A DNA stretch of 8,346 nt from Lachnospiraceae bacterium UBA3332 (GTDB lineage Bacteria > Bacillota > Clostridia > Lachnospirales > Lachnospiraceae). The notes under the pieces were generated by a model, which did not search any database, had not been told where the DNA came from, and saw nothing but the letters and a program-made list of their open reading frames with translations. This document shows, one piece after another, positions 1 through 6,624 of the stretch (position 1 is its first letter; every line of letters begins with the position of its first letter). The position numbers and the translations under genes were made by a program. The stretch spans positions 1 to 8,346 of the forward strand of contig DERU01000032.1 of NCBI GenBank assembly GCA_002361095.1, in the 5' to 3' direction.

Positions 1-1509
1 GATATCCGCACGCCGATGAATGCGGTGCTGGGATTTACCACGCTGCTTGCCAGGGATGCGGAAAATCCCGGGAAGGTGAGGGATTATACGAAAAAGATTA
101 TGGCGTCCGGACAGCATTTGCTTAGTTTGATCAATGATATTCTGGATGTTTCCAAAATTGAAAGCGGAAAAGTGGTGCTTGCCGTGGAAGAGTTTACTTT
201 GAATGATCTGGTATCCTCCGTAGATGCGATCATCCGTCCCATGGCAAAGGCGAAAGAACAGAATTTCCATGTGGAAGTGACGGGTATCAAACATGAGTAT
301 CTGATGGGCGACGAGACCAGGATCAACCAGATTTTGATCAACTTGCTTTCCAACGCCATCAAATATACGCCGGAGAAAGGGAATATTTGGTTTCGGATCA
401 TCGGACTCAAACAGCGTTCGGATCAGTATGAGCATATCCGGATTGAAGTACAGGACGATGGGTATGGCATGACGCAAGAGTATTTAAAGACGATATTTGA
501 GGCTTTTACCAGGGCGGAGAACAGCACGACGAACAAAGTGCAGGGCACGGGGCTTGGCATGGCCATCACCAAAAATATTGTCGAACTCATGGGCGGAACG
601 ATCGACGTGAGCAGTCAGGTGGGAAAGGGAAGCCTGTTCAAGGTGGAATTGGAATTCCGTATACCGGAAGGACACGCAGACAGGAAATTCTGGCAGGAAA
701 GGGGAATTTCCCGCATTTTGACGGTGGGACGCACGGACGGAATCTGCAGGGACGTGCAGGAACTTATGAAAGATGCGGGGGTTTTCGTAGGCGCTGCCGG
801 AAACGGGGAAGAGGCCGTTTGCCTTTTGCGAAAGGAGACGGACGGATACCAGGCGGTTCTGCTGGACACAGATATACCGGATTGGGAAGGACGCCGGACG
901 GTGGCAAGCCTGCGGGAAGTATTGCCGGATGCAGTACCGATCCTGTTGCTGGCGGATTACGGAGCGGACGGAACGGACGAAGCGCTTCTGACAGAGAATA
1001 CGGGTATTCTCCCCAAGCCGTTTTTCACTTCCGCGTTTAAGGAAAAAATACGGGAAATGCAGGGAAAACCGGAGAAAGACGAACAGACGGCGCAGGAACA
1101 GGACGACAATCTGGAGGGACTGCGGTTTCTTGCGGCGGAGGACAATGAGATCAATGCAGAAATTTTGGGTGAGCTTTTGTCGTTGGAGGGAGCCGATTGT
1201 GAGATCGTTGAAAACGGTTTACTGGCTGCCGAACGTTTTGCGGATTCCGCCGAAGGGGAATTTGACGCAATTTTGATGGATGTGCAGATGCCGGTTATGA
1301 ACGGTTATGACGCAACGCGCAGAATCCGGGAGATGGATAGGCCTGATGCGGGGAAAATACCGATTATCGCCATGACGGCGAACGCATTTGCGGAGGACGA
1401 GAGGGAAGCGCTGCGGGCCGGGATGAACGTGCATTTGGCGAAACCGATTGATATACAGCAATTGAAGGGTGTGATCAGGCAATATGTGGGAAAGGAAAGC
1501 GAAGCCTGA
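1..1509 (+). CDS. Hybrid sensor histidine kinase with two receiver domains, C-terminal part (5' end outside window)
   Basis: The frame is open from base 1, and the first residues DIRTPMN are the end of an H-box (normally SHDIRTPMN). The phospho-accepting His is therefore expected just left of the window, and the ATG at 16 is internal, not a start. Numbering from base 1, the rest of the dimerisation domain spans about 1-65. An HATPase domain follows with N-box (N114, N118), G1 (DDGYGM, 152-157), F-box (IFEAF) and G2 (GTGLGM, 182-187). A first receiver (about 236-350) keeps a candidate phospho-Asp (D289) and Lys-Pro (339-340) but lacks the acidic pair at its start, so it may be a pseudo-receiver. 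The second receiver (about 375-498) is complete: E380/D381, D427 in LMDVQMP, T459, K481. The family autophosphorylates on His and relays phosphate to Asp. No Hpt domain or output domain follows. The sensor region and ligand lie outside the window. The kinase call is firm; the signal and target are unknown. Confidence 0.95.
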   Translation, partial: DIRTPMNAVLGFTTLLARDAENPGKVRDYTKKIMASGQHLLSLINDILDVSKIESGKVVLAVEEFTLNDLVSSVDAIIRPMAKAKEQNFHVEVTGIKHEYLMGDETRINQILINLLSNAIKYTPEKGNIWFRIIGLKQRSDQYEHIRIEVQDDGYGMTQEYLKTIFEAFTRAENSTTNKVQGTGLGMAITKNIVELMGGTIDVSSQVGKGSLFKVELEFRIPEGHADRKFWQERGISRILTVGRTDGICRDVQELMKDAGVFVGAAGNGEEAVCLLRKETDGYQAVLLDTDIPDWEGRRTVASLREVLPDAVPILLLADYGADGTDEALLTENTGILPKPFFTSAFKEKIREMQGKPEKDEQTAQEQDDNLEGLRFLAAEDNEINAEILGELLSLEGADCEIVENGLLAAERFADSAEGEFDAILMDVQMPVMNGYDATRRIREMDRPDAGKIPIIAMTANAFAEDEREALRAGMNVHLAKPIDIQQLKGVIRQYVGKESEA

Positions 1510-1531
1510 AAAACGGGTTGGAGACGATAAA

Positions 1532-2029
1532 ATGCGGGTATGCAAAATGGCGGTACTGGCGGCTGCCGCAGTGGCCGCCGGGGATTTGCGGATAAAAAGC
1601 CGTGTGGAAAAGACGATGGGAATGCAGGAGGAAAGGCCGGTCTGGGGCGGCCGTGTGGTTTTGCGCCGTTCTCACAACTGCGGGGCTTTTTTGAATTTTG
1701 GGGAAGGAAAACGCGGGTGGATACGGGCGGTGTCCGTTTGCATAACGGCTGGAATAACGGCGTTGTATTTGCATTTGGGGGGTCAAAAAAGGAACCCTCT
1801 TTTGCATTTTGGCGCGTCCCTTCTTTTGGGAGGGGCGGTTTCCAACACATATGACCGGCTGCGGCGAAACTACGTGGTGGATTATTTCAGCTTCCGCACC
1901 GGCTTTAAACCGTTGGACCGTATTGTGTTTAATCTGGCGGATTTTGCGATTATGGCAGGATGCATGGTTATGTTTTTTGCAGATGCCAAAGATTCCGCTG
2001 TTTACAGGGATAAGGGTTTTATGGTATGA
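1532..2029 (+). CDS. Divergent signal peptidase II (LspA-family) membrane protein
   Basis: A 165-residue protein matching the LspA pattern along its length. There is a first hydrophobic helix ending in an Asp (D18), then an NxG motif (N49-C-G), then a GGxxxNxxDR-type motif read as GGAVSNTYDR (100-109), then VVDYFSF, then FNLAD (133-137). The two aspartates that match the LspA catalytic pair (D108, D137) and the conserved asparagines (N49, N105, N134) are present. About four membrane segments are expected: near 6-17, 63-82, 89-106 and 131-149. The family cleaves prolipoproteins just before the lipidated Cys, from within the membrane. Differences from the usual form are Ser in place of Gly before N105 and Phe in place of Ser after D137, so this may be a paralogue rather than the housekeeping enzyme. 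The start at 1532 is chosen because GGAG (1520-1523) lies 8 bases upstream; an earlier in-frame ATG at 1484 lies inside the kinase gene. It follows the kinase by 22 bases and may be co-transcribed with it. The family is fairly sure; activity is not. Confidence 0.8.
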   Translation: MRVCKMAVLAAAAVAAGDLRIKSRVEKTMGMQEERPVWGGRVVLRRSHNCGAFLNFGEGKRGWIRAVSVCITAGITALYLHLGGQKRNPLLHFGASLLLGGAVSNTYDRLRRNYVVDYFSFRTGFKPLDRIVFNLADFAIMAGCMVMFFADAKDSAVYRDKGFMV

Positions 2030-2030
2030 T
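2001..2030 (+). promoter_or_regulatory. Predicted sigma-A promoter for metNIQ
   Basis: TTTACA (2001-2006) and TATGAT (2025-2030) are separated by 18 bases. Each box matches the consensus at five of six positions, and a TG precedes the -10 by one base (extended -10). Transcription would start near 2037, about 30 bases before the metN start at 2068. The promoter lies over the last codons and stop of the LspA-like gene, so metNIQ can be expressed independently of that gene. It also argues against the in-frame ATG at 2026 as the metN start, because that codon falls inside the -10 box. Predicted by eye only. Confidence 0.65.
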
Positions 2031-2067
2031 AGGGGCTAATACGGGCAGAGAAATCGGAGAGCGGCAA

Positions 2068-3078
2068 ATGGAACCAATGATCAGGATTGAAAATGTGAGC
2101 AAGACCTTCAAGAGTAAGGACAATACGGTGGAAGCCTTAAAAGGGATTTCCCTGGACATCGGGACAGGCGATATTTACGGGATCATCGGCATGTCCGGCG
2201 CGGGCAAGAGTACGCTGGTGCGCTGCCTGAATTTTTTGGAGAGACCCACGGAAGGCACGATCTATGTGGAGGGGAAGGATCTTTCCGCCATGAGCGGCAG
2301 GGAACTGCTGAAAATGCGCAGATCCGTGGCGATGATTTTTCAGCATTTCAATCTTTTGATGCAGCGGACGGTTTTGGACAACGTCTGCTTTCCGATGGAA
2401 ATTGCGGGTACCAATAAGAAAGAGGCGCGTAAAAAGGCGCGGGAGTTTTTGAAGATTGTAGATTTGTCCGAGAAGGAGAAGGCTTATCCGGCGCAGCTGT
2501 CCGGCGGGCAGAAGCAGCGGGTGGCAATTGCGAGGGCGTTGGCCATGGATCCGAAGATTCTTTTATGTGATGAGGCTACCAGCGCGCTGGATCCCACTAC
2601 GACCAAGTCCATCCTTGCCCTTCTCAAAGATATCCATGCAAAATATGGGATTACCATCGTGATCATTACCCATTCCATGGAAGTGGTGCAGGAAATCTGT
2701 ACAAGGGTGGCCATTATCGACGGTGGGGAATTGGCGGAGAGCGGGACGGTGGAGGAGGTGTTTGCCTCCCCGAAATCAAGGGCGGCCAGGAAGCTGGTTT
2801 ATCAGGGAGAGCGCAAGGTCGCTATGATGAAGAGCAAACGCTGCATCCGCATTGTTTTTTCGGAGAATTCCTCTTTTGAGCCGGTGATTGCCAATATGGT
2901 GTTGGAATGCAAGGCCAGCGTCAATATCCTGCTGGCCGACACCAAGGACATTGGCGGAACCGCCAGGGGACAGATGGTGCTGCAGCTGCCGGAGGATGTG
3001 CAGGTTGCCGAGCGGATGATCGCGTATTTGAAGGAAAGAAATCTTGCGGTGGAGGAGTTGACGGATTATGTGGAGTGA
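2068..3078 (+). CDS. metN: Methionine-type ABC importer ATPase MetN, with NIL regulatory domain
   Basis: A 336-residue cytoplasmic ATPase that powers import through MetI. It shows Walker A GMSGAGKST (41-49), Q-loop Gln92 in IFQHFNLL, the ABC signature LSGGQ (144-148), Walker B ILLCDEA with catalytic E169, a D-loop SALDP and the switch His202 in IITHS. After a short linker, residues about 257-336 form a NIL/ACT-like C-terminal domain. In E. coli MetN that domain binds methionine and inhibits transport, so the same feedback is plausible here. Length and domain order are normal for MetN. The start at 2068 follows GGAGA (2056-2060) by 7 bases. An in-frame ATG at 2026 overlaps the predicted -10 box and is unlikely to be used. 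The 3' end overlaps metI by 11 bases, so the two are probably translationally coupled. No SAM riboswitch or T-box is visible upstream. The substrate (methionine rather than another amino acid or derivative) is inferred from family and gene order. Confidence 0.93.
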   Translation: MEPMIRIENVSKTFKSKDNTVEALKGISLDIGTGDIYGIIGMSGAGKSTLVRCLNFLERPTEGTIYVEGKDLSAMSGRELLKMRRSVAMIFQHFNLLMQRTVLDNVCFPMEIAGTNKKEARKKAREFLKIVDLSEKEKAYPAQLSGGQKQRVAIARALAMDPKILLCDEATSALDPTTTKSILALLKDIHAKYGITIVIITHSMEVVQEICTRVAIIDGGELAESGTVEEVFASPKSRAARKLVYQGERKVAMMKSKRCIRIVFSENSSFEPVIANMVLECKASVNILLADTKDIGGTARGQMVLQLPEDVQVAERMIAYLKERNLAVEELTDYVE

Positions 3079-3748
3079 ATTTCAGTTGAGCGGTGCGGAG
3101 ATTTCCATGCTTTTGGAGGCGGCGGGAACCTCCGTTTATATGACGCTTGCCTCCACGCTGTTTGCCTATATCATTGGTCTTCCGGCAGGAATTTTGCTGG
3201 TAGTGTGCGCGCCGCGCGGCTTGAAGCCGCTTCCGGTACTGCATAAGGTTCTGGACATTATCGTCAACATAACAAGATCCGTTCCGTTTTTGATTTTGAT
3301 GCTGCTGGCTACCCCCCTTGCCAGGGCAATCACAGGGAAGTCTTACGGGGCCAATGCCACTATTATTTCCCTCACGCTTGCGGCGGCGCCTTTTGTGGCA
3401 CGTCTGGTGGAATCCTCCCTGCTGGAGGTGGATAAGGGTGTGATTGAGGCGGCCCAGAGCATGGGGGCAGGCACTTGGAGCATTGTATGCAAAGTGCTGA
3501 TTGGAGAGGCAAGGGTTTCGCTGATCGTGGGTTCCACCATCGCATTGGGGACGGTACTTGGCTATACGGCCATGTCCGGGGCCATCGGCGGCGGCGGCCT
3601 TGGGGATGTGGCGATCCGGTACGGCTATAACCGGTGGGTGACCCGGATTTTATACGCCACGGTGGTTTTACTGGTCATTTTAATGCAGCTGATCCAGATG
3701 GCGGGGACAGGTCTGTCCAAGAAGTTGGACAAGCGTCTGACCGATTGA
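3068..3748 (+). CDS. metI: Methionine-type ABC importer permease MetI
   Basis: A 226-residue inner-membrane permease with about five hydrophobic segments (near 21-45, 58-81, 96-115, 150-172 and 194-213), as expected for MetI. The EAA coupling loop that docks on MetN is seen as EAAQSMGAG (127-135), with the following segment KVLIGEARVSLI. The usual Leu-Pro of this loop is replaced by Ile-Gly (145-146). TRSVPFLILM (69-78) and the Gly-rich SGAIGGGGLGD (170-180) are typical of the family. Translation starts inside the last codons of metN, with GGAGGAG at 3051-3057 as the ribosome binding site, 10-12 bases from the ATG; this is a standard coupled pair. It forms the transmembrane channel as a dimer with two MetN subunits and receives substrate from MetQ, encoded next. 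Confidence 0.92.
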   Translation: MWSEFQLSGAEISMLLEAAGTSVYMTLASTLFAYIIGLPAGILLVVCAPRGLKPLPVLHKVLDIIVNITRSVPFLILMLLATPLARAITGKSYGANATIISLTLAAAPFVARLVESSLLEVDKGVIEAAQSMGAGTWSIVCKVLIGEARVSLIVGSTIALGTVLGYTAMSGAIGGGGLGDVAIRYGYNRWVTRILYATVVLLVILMQLIQMAGTGLSKKLDKRLTD

Positions 3749-3772
3749 AGCAAAAGGCCGGTTTGGCGGGGG

Positions 3773-3795
3773 CGTCCTGCGGACAGGGCGTTTTT
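3773..3795 (+). terminator. Terminator-like hairpin between metI and metQ
   Basis: Bases 3773-3779 (CGTCCTG) pair with 3784-3790 (CAGGGCG) as a seven-pair stem, including one G-T wobble, closing a four-base loop. Five T residues follow directly (3791-3795). This is the shape of a weak intrinsic terminator. It sits 24 bases after the metI stop and 116 bases before the metQ start. It could trim the metNI message, attenuate read-through into metQ or protect an mRNA end. An alternative four-pair stem, GTCC/GGAC, shares the same bases. I see no convincing promoter between this hairpin and metQ, so metQ probably depends on read-through. The stem is short, and its function is uncertain. Confidence 0.45.
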
Positions 3796-3911
3796 CGTCT
3801 GGCGATAGAGGATGGTTTTGCGGAAGCGGACTGTCTAAAAACCGAAACGGACCGCAGGGTATATCAGCCATAAAAAAGCGGGAGGGGATTCGGAGAAAAG
3901 AGGAGAACATT

Positions 3912-4832
3912 ATGAAAAAGAAAGTATTGTCATTGGTATGCGGGGCGGCCCTGTTGGGGGTTTTGCTTGGCGGCTGTCAAAACCAGACGGCAGCGTCCGG
4001 ACAGGCGGAAACACAAGCCGCAAAGGAGGCGGCGGATGCCGAAAGCAGCGATGCAAAAGACGTGGCGCCGGAAAGTGCTGCAGACGGCGCGTCCGGGGAA
4101 GCGGGAACCGTCACGGTTGCGGCAACGCCTGTGCCTCATGCGGAAATTTTGGGTGCGGCCAAGGAGTTGATGGCGGCAAAAGGCTGGACGCTTGAGGTGG
4201 TGGAATTTACCGATTATGTGCAGCCCAACGAGGTGGTGGAGAGCGGCGATATCGACGCCAACTATTTCCAGCACATCAATTATCTCAACAGCTATAACGA
4301 AGAAAAAGGCACCCATCTGGTAAATGCGGGTGAAATCCACTACGAGCCCATGGGCATTTATCCCGGTAAGGAGAGTGACCTGGCGGCGATTTCGGACGGG
4401 GCCGAAATTGCGGTGCCCAATGATACCACCAACGAAGCAAGGGCGCTCCTCCTTTTACAGGAGCAGGGACTGATTCAATTAAACCCCGATGCCGGTATTA
4501 CGGCGACCGTGTTGGACATTACGGAAAATCCCCATAATATTAAAATTGTGGAACTTGCCGCAGAGCAGGTGGCGCGCACGCTGCCAGACGTCGCATTCGG
4601 CGTGGTCAACGGCAACTATGCACTGCAGGCCGGGCTTTCCACGGCGGACGCCGTGGCGCAGGAGACGGAGAGTTCCGAGGCGATTTCCCAATATGTCAAT
4701 GTCATTGCGGTAAAAGAGGGGAACGAAAACAGCGAAGGCATAAAAGCGCTGGTAGAAGTGCTCAAATCCGAGGAAATCAAAAACTTCATCAACGAAAATT
4801 ATCAGGGATCCGTGGTTCCTTATGAAGGATGA
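3912..4832 (+). CDS. metQ: Methionine-type substrate-binding lipoprotein MetQ (NlpA family)
   Basis: A 306-residue lipoprotein that captures substrate outside the membrane and hands it to MetI. The N-terminus has a Lys-rich start, a hydrophobic core and the lipobox LLGGC, so cleavage and lipidation are expected at Cys22. Residues 23-65 form a low-complexity linker rich in Ala, Glu, Ser and Asp, longer than usual, which makes the protein larger than the roughly 270 residues typical of the family. The NlpA domain starts at VTVAATPVPHAEIL (67-80) and includes DANYFQHINYL (115-125), IHYEPMGIYPG (142-152), VPNDTTNEARALLLLQ (168-183) and FGVVNGNYA (229-237), all recognisable family landmarks. AGGAG (3901-3905) lies 6 bases before the ATG. 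It is separated from metI by 163 bases that hold a hairpin. Binding of methionine, rather than a related compound, is inferred from the family and the adjacent metN and metI. It should be a substrate of a signal peptidase II. Confidence 0.93.
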   Translation: MKKKVLSLVCGAALLGVLLGGCQNQTAASGQAETQAAKEAADAESSDAKDVAPESAADGASGEAGTVTVAATPVPHAEILGAAKELMAAKGWTLEVVEFTDYVQPNEVVESGDIDANYFQHINYLNSYNEEKGTHLVNAGEIHYEPMGIYPGKESDLAAISDGAEIAVPNDTTNEARALLLLQEQGLIQLNPDAGITATVLDITENPHNIKIVELAAEQVARTLPDVAFGVVNGNYALQAGLSTADAVAQETESSEAISQYVNVIAVKEGNENSEGIKALVEVLKSEEIKNFINENYQGSVVPYEG

Positions 4833-4836
4833 GGGA

Positions 4837-6585
4837 ATGAAAAAGTTTATGGTTTGGATGGACCGGTACTGGCATGTGTTGGTCATTTGCGCCTGCATTG
4901 GTATGCAGGCGCTTGTATTTGGGATATTCGGGCAGGAAAGCTACCTGACGGTGCAGGACAATCTGGATTTGTTTGTGGCGCATTTTCAGGTTTTGAGTCA
5001 CTGGGACGGCTGGTTTGCCCAAAATGCAGTGATGCCCATGCTGGGAGGGATCAGCCGGGATTGTCTTGGCAGCGAATGGAACCTGTACAATATATTTTTT
5101 GTGTTTCTGCCTCCTTTTTGGGCCTATATGGCAGGCTATTTTTTGAAAATCGGCATTGGAATGGGTTCCTTTGTATGGTTGGCAAAGGATATTTACCGGG
5201 AGGCGTTTGTACGGTACCGGGGAATCGCCTGGGTGATGGGACTGTGCTATGGCATGCTTCCTTTGTTCCCGGCTTATGGGATTGCGTTTGCCTCCATTCC
5301 GCTGGCGGTGTTCATTTTGTGCAAAATATACCGGAAAGAAGGGAAGTTGTGGTACCCGGCGTTATTTTTCTACCCGCTTCTTTCTTATTTTTCCTATTTT
5401 GGGTTTTTCCTGCTGGCTTATCTGGCGTGCGCCGTTTTGTTTTTGTCTGTCCGGGACAGGAAGTTTTGCGGCAGGATGCTGGCCGCGCTGTTTGTGCTGG
5501 CCGCCGGGTATGTGTGCTTTGAATACCGTCTGTTTTCCCAGATGCTGTTTTCGGATGTGGAGACGATACGGGTAAGCATGGTGGATACGGACCTGGATTT
5601 TGCGGGGGTATGGGGACAGATCCGGGAGGCCTTTTTAACCCCTGTTTTTCATGCGTCCTCCGATCATGCGGTTTTTGTGCTGCCCCTTTGTCTGGCGGTT
5701 CTGGTATGGCGTGCGGTGGTTTTGGGGCGAAGGAGGCAGGCAAAAAACATCCGGCGGGAGGGACTTTTGTGGGTTTTGCTATTCATTTTGTTTAACTGTG
5801 TGGTGAACGGGTTGTATTTTTGGGGTGGTTTTAGACGCCTGTTTGAGACGCTCCTCCCGCCGCTCAAGGGTTTCCAGTTTAACCGTACCACATTCTTTAA
5901 TCCGTTTTTGTGGTATGCGGCCTGCTTTTTGGCGCTGAAGCTTTTGTATGACCGGGGAAAATTGTGGTGGAGGCGTATGGCAAACCTGTTTGCCTGTATC
6001 GCCGTGGCCGTGATTGTCCTGACGCCTGCGGTATACAATGAGTTTTATTGGACCTGTTATCACCAGGCTTACCGCGCTGTCCGGCACACGGAGGTAAATT
6101 TGTTGAATTACCGGGAATACTACAGCGCGGCGCTGATGGAAAAAATTAAGGATGCCATCGGTTATGACGGGGCGTATTGCGCAGGCTACGGTTTAAACCC
6201 GGCTGTGCTGGAATACAGCGGGATCGCCACACTGGACGGCTATCTGGGCTTCTATCCCCAAAGCTATAAGGAAGCCTTTACCGAACTGATCCGGCCTTCT
6301 TATGACAGGGTGGAGGAATGGCGGACCTATTATGGGGAGTGGGGGGCGCGCGCGTACCTGTATGCGGGAAGCGGGGAAAGTATTTACAATCCTTACCGGA
6401 ACCAGCAGTTATCCGACAGACATTTATATATAGACGGGGAACAGTTTGGGAAAATGGGAGGAAAATATTTGTTTTCCCGTTATGAGTTGGAGGATACGGA
6501 ACAACTGGGCTTTGCGCTGCAGGGTATCTATACGGACGAGGCGTCGCCCTACACGATTTATCTGTATCAATTTACCGGAAATTAA
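4837..6585 (+). CDS. Large multi-pass membrane protein, possibly DUF6044/YkoS-like
   Basis: A 582-residue integral membrane protein of unknown function. Hydrophobic segments are seen near 12-32, 83-117, 128-163, 172-204, 212-230, 278-296, 310-330, 355-371 and 383-400, giving roughly ten or more helices. A hydrophilic, Tyr-rich domain of about 180 residues (401-582) follows, probably outside the cell. An acidic motif after the first helix (VQDNLDLF, 39-46) recalls the first-loop Asp motif of GT-C glycosyltransferases, and GFQFNR (345-350) precedes a late helix. From memory the sequence resembles the uncharacterised DUF6044 family (B. subtilis YkoS), but this needs a profile search. The start at 4837 is preferred because AAGGA (4825-4829) lies 7 bases upstream; the in-frame ATG at 4822 overlaps metQ and has a poorer site. 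With only 4 bases after the metQ stop, it is probably in the same transcript. A role in surface glycan assembly is speculation. Confidence 0.75.
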   Translation: MKKFMVWMDRYWHVLVICACIGMQALVFGIFGQESYLTVQDNLDLFVAHFQVLSHWDGWFAQNAVMPMLGGISRDCLGSEWNLYNIFFVFLPPFWAYMAGYFLKIGIGMGSFVWLAKDIYREAFVRYRGIAWVMGLCYGMLPLFPAYGIAFASIPLAVFILCKIYRKEGKLWYPALFFYPLLSYFSYFGFFLLAYLACAVLFLSVRDRKFCGRMLAALFVLAAGYVCFEYRLFSQMLFSDVETIRVSMVDTDLDFAGVWGQIREAFLTPVFHASSDHAVFVLPLCLAVLVWRAVVLGRRRQAKNIRREGLLWVLLFILFNCVVNGLYFWGGFRRLFETLLPPLKGFQFNRTTFFNPFLWYAACFLALKLLYDRGKLWWRRMANLFACIAVAVIVLTPAVYNEFYWTCYHQAYRAVRHTEVNLLNYREYYSAALMEKIKDAIGYDGAYCAGYGLNPAVLEYSGIATLDGYLGFYPQSYKEAFTELIRPSYDRVEEWRTYYGEWGARAYLYAGSGESIYNPYRNQQLSDRHLYIDGEQFGKMGGKYLFSRYELEDTEQLGFALQGIYTDEASPYTIYLYQFTGN

Positions 6586-6590
6586 GCGGG

Positions 6591-6620
6591 AAACCCCCGG
6601 GACAAAAGCCGGGGGTTTTT
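6591..6620 (+). terminator. Intrinsic terminator ending the metNIQ and membrane-protein operon
   Basis: A perfect ten-pair stem, AAACCCCCGG (6591-6600) with CCGGGGGTTT (6609-6618), closes an eight-base loop. The T-run continues to 6620 and resumes after CG as TTTTATTTTG. It begins 5 bases after the stop codon at 6583-6585. On the minus strand the same stem is not followed by a T-run, so it may only partly stop the convergent oxidoreductase transcript. Confidence 0.92.
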
Positions 6621-6624
6621 CGTT

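Noticed and set aside
1..15. Treating the ATG at 16 as the start of the kinase gene.
   Set aside because: The frame is open to the edge and the five preceding residues continue the conserved H-box, so the gene is cut by the window.
1305..1850. A 181-codon minus-strand open frame across the kinase and LspA-like genes.
   Set aside because: It is Pro/Phe/Ser-rich without domain signals and is antisense to two genes with clear family motifs on the plus strand.
2026..2067. ATG at 2026 as the metN start, overlapping the stop of the preceding gene.
   Set aside because: The codon falls inside the predicted -10 box, and the 14 extra residues are not typical of MetN. The ATG at 2068 has a well-placed GGAGA.
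3810..3837. Tiny frame of eight codons in the metI-metQ gap as a possible leader peptide.
   Set aside because: The GAGG-like site abuts the ATG, the peptide has no regulatory codon run, and it is too short to support.
5312..5743. A 143-codon minus-strand open frame within the membrane-protein gene.
   Set aside because: It is Pro/Lys/Thr-rich and antisense to a hydrophobic coding region, the expected composition of a shadow frame.
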